From NCBI GenBank assembly GCA_022925895.1, contig JAKSYS010000687.1, forward strand, positions 1-33,065: a stretch of 33,065 nt of DNA. The letters run 5' to 3'. The number at the start of each line of letters is the position of its first letter. Positions within the stretch are counted from its first letter, which is position 1. This document shows, one piece after another, positions 1 to 8,191 of the stretch. This stretch comes from Fragilaria crotonensis (taxonomy: Eukaryota > Bacillariophyta > Fragilariophyceae > Fragilariales > Fragilariaceae). Under the pieces are notes generated by a model. The model was not told the origin of the DNA and did no database searches. It saw only the letters and a list, made by a program, of their open reading frames with translations. The translations under genes were made by a program, and so were the position numbers.

Positions 1-1920
1 AAAATGTCTCGGATGATATGTGATGGTTGAATGACGGAAGCATTAACCTTGTCGGGAATATGAGATTATGATTGTTGTCACTGGTGTTACTGCAGAACAT
101 ACTGCTTGCTTTCGTTTGGATCAGAGATCGAAACAACAAAAAGTATCTGAGATAACTGGGGTAGCTTGCGCTCAATTTCTTTGCAAGTGCGTCGTGATGC
201 GCTATTGAACCCTTTCAATGAAGAAAGTGTGTAATAGACCGTACCATTTGTGTAGAGACAGTGGAACATGGTCGGATCGCGAGCTCATTCAACCTTGCGG
301 AACCACCACCGAAACCGTGGAAAGACATTTCTAAAAGTGCCTTCAAATGGTCGAAACAATCCAGAGAGAAAAGTGAACCTTGTTTCCACACGGGACTCAC
401 ATCTGCTAGAAAAAGGTCACCCGTGTCACAATCAATGTGGACCTTTATATTGGTCAGAACATCGATTACCGGTTTCCACCAAATTCCCTCTGCTAAGTTT
501 GAAATTGCCACCTTCATCAAATAAACTGTCTTTGGAACAATTTGCGACCAGTCATCAAACAGAAAAGAAAACTGATCAACGACAATGTTCCCCTTTTCAT
601 CAAGTGTCGTCTTCCTCCTTTTGGGGAGTCTGCGGTGCATTTCACGAATTTGGCGGAGCATAGGTGACAGAGAATGGATGACATGCGATTTTCTTACCGC
701 CATGATGAGAGCAGGACCGTGTAACGTGAACGCGTCTTCAGAAAACGAACATATAACGGAACAAATACCGGCTTTCAAAACAGATGTTACCTTAGCGATG
801 AGCAAGGAAACAGTGTCACACGATATCATTTTGATTTTGGAATCCTCTTTTTGGACACGGAATCCAGACATTAAACAGAATTCAACCGCCAATGGATGAT
901 GTTGCACTGAAGGTGGTATTTCAAGCATTAAATCCTTCAGAAAGTATGCAATTGAAAATCCATCTCTCTCGTTGAATTTCTTCTTGACAAACAGACCTCG
1001 TCGGAAGGAATATGCTAAAAGCTTTTTGAGTTCAATTAGTAATGTAGATGGATCGTGTTGCATGGTGTATGTGCATCGTTGTGACACATCTTCAATTTCA
1101 CCACCTTCAAATGTTTGCAAAGCAGCCCGAAGATCACCAGGTACCATTTTTATGTTCTTCTGGGCATAGTTCAGAAGCCAGACTTCAGCAAGCTGGTGAA
1201 GTTTAACCAGGAATACCTCAGTTGATGGATTTGGTGGTGAATGGATCAAGTTGAAGTCAGTTTTGATTTTTTCAATAAATTGTGTGCCACCGCCACAGCC
1301 AAAAATAAGTGGGGTGAACATATGCGTATACGTGTCGTCCTGTCTTTCCCTTTGAGGTAGTAGTGGCAACAAAGCAGTTCTCGCCGTAATCAAATTGTTC
1401 CGTGATGCGAGGTGCTTTGTTGAAGAAAGCTGAGACTTGGGCATGAAACGTATCGACCACAGCAGAGTTTGATGAGTTCAACTTCCTGCAGCTGCAACTC
1501 ATTGCAACCCATATTTTTGCAATGTCGAAGAGCGTTATCTTTCCTCGGAAAGACGGAACCGCAAGTGCACAAATATCCTGTATAAGTTTTTTTGTCACTA
1601 CGGTACGGCTCTATGGTGCAGGATTCCTTCGCAACGAGAACTCTTTTAGTAAATTCGTTCAACACAGAACGGACTGTAGACATTCTACTGTCCATGTGAT
1701 GTTTTTTAAGGTGATCGCGGATGGATCTCTCTTCCATGTTAATCATGTTGTGAGCATTGCATTGACGGCAGCAAAGGCCGAATGGTGAGAAAGTGAAAAG
1801 TTCTCGAATAGGATCAAGGGGGTCGATCTCTGTGCTTTGCACCGGAAGACGGACAGAAACAACAGGACTGATAATTCCGTTAACCAGCTTTTGTATTGGA
1901 GGAGAGCTTGATGATGGCAT
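1..1920 (-). pseudogene. Decayed C2H2 zinc-finger protein gene, probably extending off the left edge
   Basis: The ATG at 1918-1920 opens a 176-codon frame (1390-1920). It has two zinc-finger-like motifs: C51-x2-C54 with H70 and H74/H75, and C118-x-C120 with H133 and C139. The protein then appears to continue in a second frame (about 1590-1330, the part reading ITEQFDYGENCF), then a third (about 1330-270, reading FTPLIFGCGGG and ending HGFGGGSARLNE). After another shift comes 269-87, reading MFHCLYTNGTVYY. At least three frame changes are needed, and I see no convincing GT-AG introns at them. Below 87 a frame stays open to the window edge. I do not recognise the family. Zinc fingers with a long unclassified region recall large repeat-borne proteins that carry helicases, but no helicase motif is present here, so this is only a weak suggestion. 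Confidence 0.5.
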
Positions 1921-2037
1921 GATGGGAATGATGAGTTTGTTATGGACAAGCCGTGATGTTTGTGTGCCTGTGTAATAAAGTCAGTCGGGAGCCGCGCCAA
2001 TTTCGATAGTACCGAATTCTACTTGGATCGATCGTAA

Positions 2038-2146
2038 CTCCCGACGTACAAAATCGAGCTGTCTAACGTAGGAATCATTACTGGGGGATCCCTCTCGACG
2101 TACAAAAATGTCCCTCCCGACGTACAAAAATCACTCCCAACGTATC
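2038..2146. repeat. Cluster of short direct repeats, core CGACGTACAAAA
   Basis: Three copies of a 16-base word CTCCCGACGTACAAAA or a one-mismatch variant lie at 2038-2053, 2092-2107 and 2114-2129. A diverged fourth, CTCCCAACGTATC, is at 2134-2146. The last three are spaced 22 and 20 bases, about two helical turns. They sit 118-226 bases upstream of the minus-strand zinc-finger ATG and 60-170 bases upstream of the plus-strand cysteine-rich repeats. They could be protein-binding sites in a divergent promoter, or subterminal repeats of a mobile element. The sequence alone does not decide. Confidence 0.55.
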
Positions 2147-2166
2147 TAATAAAAGTATCCATACCT

Positions 2167-2203
2167 GAGGATATATAATCTACATAGAAGCTCGCCCCCT
2201 TAG
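2167..2203 (+). promoter_or_regulatory. AT-rich TATA-like stretch and candidate 3' splice site before the repeat gene
   Basis: GGATATATAATC at about 2169-2180 resembles a TATA box. A pyrimidine-rich run ending in TAG at 2201-2203 is followed immediately by sequence that reads in frame with the cysteine-rich repeats. This fits either a 3' splice site opening the first visible exon or a plain breakpoint truncating the first repeat unit. No signal peptide or ATG precedes the repeats in this frame. Confidence 0.3.
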
Positions 2204-2867
2204 GGCAAACAGCATCTTGGTACTGTCTGGAATGCGTGCACAACATGCCCTTCTGGAGAGATTCGAGGCCGAGGCGGAACGGACAACGTCGCATGCTACA
2301 GTGCTGCTGGATCAACTGATCCATTGAAACCAGGGTGCTACGCCTGGGAATTCGCCAAAAACGGATACTGCACTGAGTGCGAGCAGGGCAAACAGCATCT
2401 TGGTACTGTCTGGGATGCGTGCACAACATGCCCTTCTGGAGAGATTCGAGGCCGAGGCGGCACGGACGACGTCGCATGCTACAGTGCTGCTGGATCAACT
2501 GATCCATTGAAACCAGGGTGCTACGCCTGGGAATTCGCCAAAAACGGATACTGCACTGAGTGCGAGCAGGGCAAACAGCATCTTGGTACTGTCTGGGATG
2601 CGTGCACGACATGCCCTTCTGGAGAGATTCGAGGCCGAGGCGGAACGGACAACGTCGCATGCTACAGTGCTGCTGGATCAACTGATCCATTGAAACCAGG
2701 GTGCTACGCCTGGGAATTCGCCAAAAAACGGATACTGCACTGAGTGCGAGCAGGGCAAACAGCATGTTGGTACTGTCTGGGATGCGTGCACGACATGCCC
2801 TGTTGGAATGATTCGCGGCCGAGGCGGCACGGACGACGTCGCATGCTACCATGCTGGCACTGGTGCT
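2204..2867 (+). repeat. 183-bp tandem repeat array
   Basis: The word GTGCTACGCCTGGGAATTC recurs at 2335, 2518 and 2701, an exact 183-bp period. Units 1 to 3 differ at only a few positions, such as GGAACGGACAAC versus GGCACGGACGAC and GCACAACATG versus GCACGACATG. Units 1 and 3 share the GGAACGGACAAC variant while unit 2 differs, so the order records more than one duplication or a conversion event. The fourth unit is clearly more diverged. Confidence 0.85.
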
Positions 2868-3140
2868 CCTGATAAAATCTGCAAGGCCTGGGAATACGCC
2901 AAAAACGGATACTGTACTGAGTGTGCCCAGGGCACATGGGTCAACACTGCTACGTGTGTCGTGTGTCCCTCTGGTTATGTTCGCGGAACAGGTGGCACGG
3001 ATGACAATGTATGCACTCTTGCTGCTATTACATGCCCCGATAAAATCGCCAAAAATGGATATTGCACGCCCTGCACGCCACCTAAAATTCCAAATCCAGA
3101 GCACACTGCATGTGTATCGCCTGGTCGTCGGCTTCACTAA
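2204..3140 (+). pseudogene. Tandem cysteine-rich repeat protein (61-residue units), frameshifted
   Basis: The frame starting at 2204 encodes repeats of about 61 residues, each with the pattern GYCTEC, then a pair CTTC, then RGRGGTDDVAC. These are six regularly spaced cysteines, reminiscent of extracellular disulfide modules such as ephrin-receptor-like or GCC2/GCC3 repeats; that assignment is inference. One partial, two full and several diverged units can be read. The frame ends at 2743 because a run of five A has become six near 2725. The protein then resumes in another frame and ends at a TAA at 3138-3140, with cysteine-rich but more diverged units. No ATG, signal peptide or membrane segment is visible, so earlier exons may be missing. 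The likely role is a secreted or surface protein; the function is unknown. Confidence 0.6.
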
Positions 3141-3289
3141 CATCTCAGTAAGATTATGTTCCTTTTATGGTCGTGGAGGAACAATGAAATGTTGAATATT
3201 TTGGATGGATTGTGCTTCTCTTGGATGTAACCGTAAGAATGGTGCATTGCGGTGAACCAAGGCTTAAGCGCGCGGTGACTATAATAACT

Positions 3290-3395
3290 CTATAAGGATT
3301 ATACTGCCTGGACTTAGTGCGAGGTTTCCCCTCCTGTAAAGATTTACGGCCAAGGCCGCACGGACGACATCGCGTGCCACGAGGCTAAACAAGAA
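3290..3395 (+). pseudogene. Degenerate relic of the cysteine-rich repeat
   Basis: Around 3345-3390 the sequence reads IYGQGRTDDIACHEA, matching the repeat segment IRGRGGTDDVACYHA. It is preceded near 3297 by a GGATTATACTGC fragment that parallels the GGATACTGCACT of intact units. Stops interrupt it. It shows that the array once extended at least 250 bases further downstream than the readable part. Confidence 0.5.
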
Positions 3396-3657
3396 ACTAA
3401 TCATCTGGTTTTCACCGCGTGACACACGGATGTTACTGTGTACCCCGCTCCAGCAGGCTATGCCTGTTAATGCTCATTCATCATTCATAAGGCCGATCCT
3501 TAGGCCCACGGTATCAAAGAAGTGCTTCGCTGTTTTGCAAAAACAAAACTGAAATCACTTATGAAACTGAGTTTTGCTGATCATGGCCTTCAAATGAGTC
3601 AAAAAGCAAAAGTTTTATTTGCAATCTAGAATCTAAGACCTAATCTTAGCGAAGGTC

Positions 3658-3689
3658 TGTTTGTGTCTGAAGTATGATAGACACAAACA
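3658..3689. repeat. Perfect 11-bp inverted repeat with 10-base spacer
   Basis: TGTTTGTGTCT at 3658-3668 is followed ten bases later by its exact reverse complement AGACACAAACA at 3679-3689. The remaining sequence from 3401 to 3897 shows no gene; a weaker hairpin CTAAGA/TCTTAG lies about 25 bases to the left. The element lies about 210 bases beyond the stop codon of the tyrosine-recombinase gene. Its arm length resembles recombinase core sites, although the usual spacer of such sites is 6 to 8 bases. Confidence 0.6.
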
Positions 3690-3897
3690 CCTATCCGAAT
3701 ACATCGAAATAAATTCCGAGTCTTGTCCGAATTTCTTCAAGTCCGTTTAGTCGGATGAGTCGGCCGCTTAGTGGTTTCGTCGTACTGTTGTCTCGCGCAC
3801 TGTCGCGTCGATTCGTGTGTTGTATGTGGTTTTTTCTGGTTTCTCCTTCGTGTTCACGATGCTAGTGGAACTAAATAGATGGCATCGGAATCTGGTC

Positions 3898-5211
3898 CTA
3901 ATAGTTTTGTCTCTCTCTCCTGGTTCGTCTCGCGGAGTTGGTCCCGTGATAGTCATCTAGCGGGGGTCCGTCGCGTCGTTGTGAGTCGACCTGGTTTCCG
4001 CCATTTTCCGGTTGTCGTTCGTCCGCAGGATCATGGGCGACTGTGAAGAAGGTTTGTCGATTCGTCATGCGCGTGGCAACCCCGAGCGTGGTGTCTGGCA
4101 CTTGGATGCGTAGGTATCTCATGAACGTCCTGCTCCGCCAACGGCCCACCATCTGTATCGTTTCGCTTGGCACACCTGCCAAGTGCATTGCCATGGCCGC
4201 GCCCAACCTAATCGAGTGCGTACCGATTCGGTCGGCCTGGAGTCCCAACCTCTCCTCTCCTGATAGCATTGTCGCGGTCCTAAGCTGTTCGAGGATCGTT
4301 TTCGAAGAGACGTTTTCGAGCTCGTTCGATTTTGTCGATACGAATGCGTTTATCTTCAGGTTCGTCCGACCGGGTCGTTCGTAGTCTTTGATTCTGTGAA
4401 TCAATTCCGCAAGTGTCCGGACCGGGCATATGTCTGCCTGACCTGGGTTGTTGTTCCTGTGCTGTGTCACCTTCGCTCCTTTGTCTCCGTTCTTTTGTTG
4501 TCGGTAGGTGATCGTTACGGTGTCGGCATCTCGGGTTTGTTCGTAGGAGAATGTCGTCAGCACTTTGTCCAGTTTCCTGAATCGAACGTCGTCCACTCTG
4601 ACTACCGACGTTTGTCTGCCGCCTCCCGCGTCGGAGTATTCGCAAGATCTCATGGCGAAGAAAAAGGCTGTGACCACCAGTTGTCCGAGGACTGCCACGT
4701 CCAACTCGTTCCTGGACCAGGATCTCACCTTCCTGATCACTTCAAGAGGAATGGCTTGTTGTTGCGCGGCTCCTGGGTCGTCGTCCGCGTACTTCTTCAG
4801 TTGTAAAGCCAGAAGGGGGTCAAGGCTTCCGGCGGAGTCGTGGATTGGGCTCTCAAGTTTGTTAAGCCTGAAGGTCTGAGCCACACCATTGAGGGTGGCA
4901 CGAATGGTACCGGACATGGCTCCATTGCCATCTGTTGCAGGCTGTCTGGAGCAAAGCCGTCCGTCCCGAAGGGCGGCAGCGAAGCACGTGAAGATTTCCG
5001 TCCTTTCGTTTCGTCCGAATCGGCGGAGAAAAGGGTCGAGGTCGACTCCGACTCGCTCGAGGAATCGTGCGTAGCAGTTCCAGCTGCTGCTGTGCTTGGC
5101 GCGGGTTGAGTCGGCAAGAGCTGCGTTTTGGGCAGCAGACGCAGCCAGTCTCCAATCTGCGAAATGAGGGCTGGCTGCAAGGGGATGATCCTGAAGTTCT
5201 GTGGGACACAA
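3898..5211 (-). CDS. Tyrosine recombinase/integrase (Crypton-like)
   Basis: This frame of about 437 codons encodes a site-specific DNA recombinase that would cut and rejoin DNA through a tyrosine. An N-terminal helical core-binding region (residues about 30-130) is followed by a catalytic domain with all expected residues: R188 in AMRSCEY, a candidate K240, H332 and R335 in GTHSIRLGAA, W358 in VGRWRS and nucleophile Y366 in FMRYLR. The W occupies the H/W position of the R-H-R-H/W-Y set. The C-terminal 60 residues are polar and low in complexity. The frame is open only back to about 5232 and has no ATG before the core; position 5211 is TTG. The true start is therefore unresolved (intron, frameshift or truncation). 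No reverse transcriptase lies beside it, which favours a Crypton-type element over DIRS. Family-level confidence is high. Confidence 0.85.
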   Translation of the reverse strand: MCPTELQDHPLAASPHFADWRLAASAAQNAALADSTRAKHSSSWNCYARFLERVGVDLDPFLRRFGRNERTEIFTCFAAALRDGRLCSRQPATDGNGAMSGTIRATLNGVAQTFRLNKLESPIHDSAGSLDPLLALQLKKYADDDPGAAQQQAIPLEVIRKVRSWSRNELDVAVLGQLVVTAFFFAMRSCEYSDAGGGRQTSVVRVDDVRFRKLDKVLTTFSYEQTRDADTVTITYRQQKNGDKGAKVTQHRNNNPGQADICPVRTLAELIHRIKDYERPGRTNLKINAFVSTKSNELENVSSKTILEQLRTATMLSGEERLGLQADRIGTHSIRLGAAMAMHLAGVPSETIQMVGRWRSRTFMRYLRIQVPDTTLGVATRMTNRQTFFTVAHDPADERQPENGGNQVDSQRRDGPPLDDYHGTNSARRTRRERQNY

Positions 5212-5306
5212 TTTCCTAGTGTGGAGTTTTTACATCGAGTTCTGTCCTTTGACCGTACATCCGTAGAAACCGTAGGAAGTTGTTGCGTATCCTCGCACCG
5301 TTCACC

Positions 5307-5903
5307 ATGACTGAAGGAACGGCCAAGTTGCCGTTCTTTGCGTCCGATAACCCTCCTGACATTTCCTCCTCTGAGTTCAACTTTACTATCGTTGCTTATG
5401 TTCAAACTCCCGTTCTGATCGAGCGAGAAAGTGAATTGAAAGCTGCAATTGAAAGAAAGAGACAAATTGAGGACGATAGTTACAGACGTTCCGTTTCACC
5501 GACCAGTTGGCATCGGTTCACTACCTTAGGATTTCAAGCGACAAATGGAAAAGATTTCGAGATGGTTTGGCGGCAACGACAATCTAATCCTCTCGACTTT
5601 CATCGGCTTGTATGGTTCAACTACAAATCGTACGTTGACCGGGAATTCAATGTCAATCCTAAGTTACATGTGTGGGCAACCAATGTCTCCCAACCTTTCT
5701 TACTCGAGCACTCACCAGAGTCATTGGAAATGGACACGGAACGTTTCAATTGGTTACATATTCATGCATATTTTACCAAGCATCTGGATAAAGGATTGTG
5801 GAAAGAAGTGAGGGGGAGCGAACAAACGAAATGCCAACAAATCGTCACCTGTTCTATCTCCGCCAAACCTCCCCGACACAGAGGATTCGGATACACCCAG
5901 TAA
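5307..5903 (+). CDS. Unknown ORF divergent from the recombinase; its 3' end runs into non-LTR element 1
   Basis: ATG at 5307 opens a frame of 198 codons. The protein is rich in aromatic and charged residues (for example FNWLHIHAYF and VSPTSWHRFT), with no membrane segment or motif I can name. Its start is about 75-100 bases from the 5' end of the divergently oriented recombinase frame, so the two may share a promoter and an element. The last 25 or so codons (from about 5831) overlap, in another frame, the predicted start of ORF1 of non-LTR element 1. The natural 3' end was therefore probably replaced by that insertion and the ORF is likely chimeric. It could also be a 5' ORF of the retroelement itself. 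Confidence 0.4.
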   Translation: MTEGTAKLPFFASDNPPDISSSEFNFTIVAYVQTPVLIERESELKAAIERKRQIEDDSYRRSVSPTSWHRFTTLGFQATNGKDFEMVWRQRQSNPLDFHRLVWFNYKSYVDREFNVNPKLHVWATNVSQPFLLEHSPESLEMDTERFNWLHIHAYFTKHLDKGLWKEVRGSEQTKCQQIVTCSISAKPPRHRGFGYTQ

Positions 5904-5997
5904 GACAACAAGATTTAGCACTAACTCCGACGTTGGAACAATTGAAGAAGGTATACGCAACACCCAGAGCCCGGAACCTGAAACAGGTTCCCCACGG

Positions 5998-7962
5998 ATG
6001 GGAAACATACCGATTCCCCATGGTGACCTTGATATGAGTTCCGAGTCGGATGCTAAACAATCGGCATTTACTCTGAGCAACGAAGTAATGACAAATGACG
6101 GCACTCATCGCATCTCGTTTAAATGGAAACACTCGCAGAAGGAGTTCAATGAGATTGTTGATGACAAGCAACGTCTTTCCTCAGAACTCCATTCCATGTT
6201 GGGCATTGTCTTTCTAGATGCCGATGGGTTTTTCTATATGTGGGACGGTGAAGACTTGGTGAATCCAAAAAGAGTTAACGAGTTGACCATTTCTGACTTG
6301 AAAGATTACAGGGAGCCTCAGATAACGAAAGTGCATACTATGCACCTGATCGTGTTTGCAGTGCGTTTCGCGTTCACTGAGAATCCTATTTCGTGGAGGA
6401 ATTCAGATCACGCACAAGAAGCAATGAAGTTGAATAATCTCCGGATCCAGGAGTCCAATATCAACACCATCGCAGGGATCCCCATTGTGGCCGGTTATAT
6501 CTTGCTTAAGCATCCGACAATGACTCTCCGTCATAAGTATACCCAATTTCTCAGGTCTCAAGCTGCAGATACATTACCATATTTTGACATTCGTCTCCAT
6601 CGGAAGACGCCAACCGACAAGTCGATTGCTCATTTGGTGGTTTACTGTGGAGAGACCCAGGTGACAGAACTTTGCCAAGGCCTCTCAAAAATCTTGAACG
6701 GACAGCAGACAGCAGTGTTTCTCCCTCGATATACTTTTGCAAATATGTCGAAAGACCAGATTGACAACCATTTTGGCATGCATGACACGTATGTTCGAGC
6801 ATTACGACCAATTTCACTAGCACCGCTGGTGACAACCCTGGATTTGAAGCGGATTGAATATTTCTCGGATGGTACAACAATTGAAAGGTCGACGCGTGAC
6901 TGGGTTTCATCTCTCATGCGAACAGACGGGACGACTCATGCGCAATGTGATGTGGTCAACGGAACAAAGAACGTCAGAATTGCTTATGTTATGGCTCCAG
7001 CAGCATACGCACCAGAAATCAGAGAGATGGTGACTCAGTACAAAGAACGTTTGCGCCCGATTTCTCATCGAGAAGCTAAGTATCGCGAAGGGATTCCAGA
7101 TTTACCAGATGTAATCCATATTACATCCACGGTTCAAACCAACTTAGACTACATGGCAAAGTTGTCGTCCAGCGACATCTGGAGTAAGGCTCCATCATCA
7201 GTCAAATCTCCGTCCTCTGCTGCAGGGTCACCCAATGTAGCAAGACGTCCAACACAGTCAGGCGGGTCGACTCATAGTGAGGACAGAACTCAGTGGCCGT
7301 CCCTGGTTAAACGACCAGGAGGAACCAACGCATCTAGTTCGATCACGTCCGAGAGGCAGTCGGGAGGCAAATCTCAATTCAAGGAGAAATCCACATCCCA
7401 AGCTGCCCCGCGAGAGAAAATTTCACAGACCAGTCTCAATTCTGCGGAGAATGACGAGCGAGCAGAAACCGTTTCTACTCACTCGCTGACTAATACCTTA
7501 CGAACTTCGGCGACAACGCGGATGACCGAGCTGGAAAACCAGATGCGAGAATGTCGGGAACTATTACGGTCAAATCGGGAAGCAGCTCGAGATTCATCGG
7601 AACGACTAGTGGCTACTGAGCAGGGTCTTCGCGAAACAATGGAAACTATCACGGAGATGACTCATACAGTGGCTGCCCTTCAAACGCAGTTCGCCGGTTT
7701 CAACATTACGATGGAAAGCATGCGCTTGATGCTTCACACGTTGATGCATCAACAAAGTAACAACACGACTCCGCAGTATGCTGCGCTCCCGTACACCGCC
7801 TTCCATCCACCCCCCGCTACCATCCCGTTGGTCACGATTCCGGAATCTTCACATACGGCTACAATGAGTATGGAGTCTGAGGAAGAAAACCAGTCTACAA
7901 CATCGGAGGGATCTAAGTATCGACAATCCCCGGGAAAGAAGAAGCAAGACAAGGAAATATGA
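5998..7962 (+). CDS. ORF1 protein of non-LTR element 1
   Basis: ATG at 5998 gives 654 codons. Residues 30-420 form the block shared with element 2: NDGTHRISFKWK, PIVAGYILLKHPTMT, LPYFDIRLHRKTPT, QTAVFLPRYTFANM, DGTTHAQCDVVNG and REAKYREGIPDLP. A polar linker follows, then a predicted coiled coil (about 500-600, MTELENQMRECRELL and following) and a basic tail with SPGKKKQ. No CCHC zinc knuckle or obvious RRM is seen. By analogy with other non-LTR elements it should bind element RNA and multimerise through the coiled coil. An alternative start at 5831 (MPT..) aligns with element 2, but a one-base shift now separates it from this frame. The stop TGA at 7960-7962 overlaps the next ATG (ATGA). Confidence 0.75.
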   Translation: MGNIPIPHGDLDMSSESDAKQSAFTLSNEVMTNDGTHRISFKWKHSQKEFNEIVDDKQRLSSELHSMLGIVFLDADGFFYMWDGEDLVNPKRVNELTISDLKDYREPQITKVHTMHLIVFAVRFAFTENPISWRNSDHAQEAMKLNNLRIQESNINTIAGIPIVAGYILLKHPTMTLRHKYTQFLRSQAADTLPYFDIRLHRKTPTDKSIAHLVVYCGETQVTELCQGLSKILNGQQTAVFLPRYTFANMSKDQIDNHFGMHDTYVRALRPISLAPLVTTLDLKRIEYFSDGTTIERSTRDWVSSLMRTDGTTHAQCDVVNGTKNVRIAYVMAPAAYAPEIREMVTQYKERLRPISHREAKYREGIPDLPDVIHITSTVQTNLDYMAKLSSSDIWSKAPSSVKSPSSAAGSPNVARRPTQSGGSTHSEDRTQWPSLVKRPGGTNASSSITSERQSGGKSQFKEKSTSQAAPREKISQTSLNSAENDERAETVSTHSLTNTLRTSATTRMTELENQMRECRELLRSNREAARDSSERLVATEQGLRETMETITEMTHTVAALQTQFAGFNITMESMRLMLHTLMHQQSNNTTPQYAALPYTAFHPPPATIPLVTIPESSHTATMSMESEEENQSTTSEGSKYRQSPGKKKQDKEI

Positions 7963-8189
7963 GGATCACAGTAATCCAAATTCCACGATTCCTCAGACCG
8001 AGTTGGCAGTCGTCTCCAGACGGACTGCAAGATGCTATCGTCGGTAATCAATACTCAACAACAGATCAACTTCCTGGTAGCACAGCTCGGCAGTCACAAT
8101 CATCACCAACAAATCAACAAACCTCCGGCCCCCCGGACGCTCAGCAATACACACTTCCACGCGATCCGGCTGGGCAGGAAGACACATAA
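7959..8189 (+). CDS. Split C-terminal part of ORF1, element 1
   Basis: A 76-codon frame starts at ATG 7959, overlapping the ORF1 stop, and ends at TAA 8187-8189. Its final residues, SGPPDAQQYTLPRDPAGQED, match the end of the corresponding ORF in element 2 (SPPDAQYTQQRDPAGREH). In element 2 this tail is fused to the coiled-coil end of ORF1, so here it was probably separated by a frameshift. The ATGA overlap may be accidental, while the conserved tail and the TAATG at its end are probably functional. Confidence 0.6.
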   Translation: MRITVIQIPRFLRPSWQSSPDGLQDAIVGNQYSTTDQLPGSTARQSQSSPTNQQTSGPPDAQQYTLPRDPAGQEDT

Positions 8190-8191
8190 TG
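8187..8191 (+). promoter_or_regulatory. TAATG stop/start junction, element 1
   Basis: The TAA ending ORF1 and the ATG opening the endonuclease ORF share one A (TAATG). The same five bases in the same context (ACACATAATG) occur at 14003-14007 in element 2. In the SART1 non-LTR element of silkworm a UAAUG junction is known to permit termination-reinitiation, so the same mechanism is a reasonable inference here. Confidence 0.65.

Noticed and set aside
2204-2867. Regular repeats considered as a CRISPR array
   Set aside because: The 183-bp units are coding and contiguous, with no short repeat/unique spacer alternation, and the context is eukaryotic.
2019-3143. 374-codon open frame on the minus strand across the cysteine-rich repeats
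   Set aside because: It repeats with the same 183-bp period as the plus-strand array, its cysteines show no spacing logic, and the plus strand has clear domain-like conservation. It is an antisense shadow of repetitive sequence.
4396-4806. Plus-strand ORFs inside the recombinase gene
   Set aside because: They are antisense to an uninterrupted frame with a full catalytic set and carry no recognisable motif.
3898-5211. DIRS-type retroelement for the tyrosine recombinase
   Set aside because: No reverse transcriptase or RNase H of DIRS type lies beside it. The nearby non-LTR and copia enzymes belong to other elements.
7959-7962. ATGA overlap in element 1 as a second translational coupling site
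   Set aside because: In element 2 the same protein parts lie in one frame, so the split here is more likely a frameshift. Only TAATG is shared by both copies.
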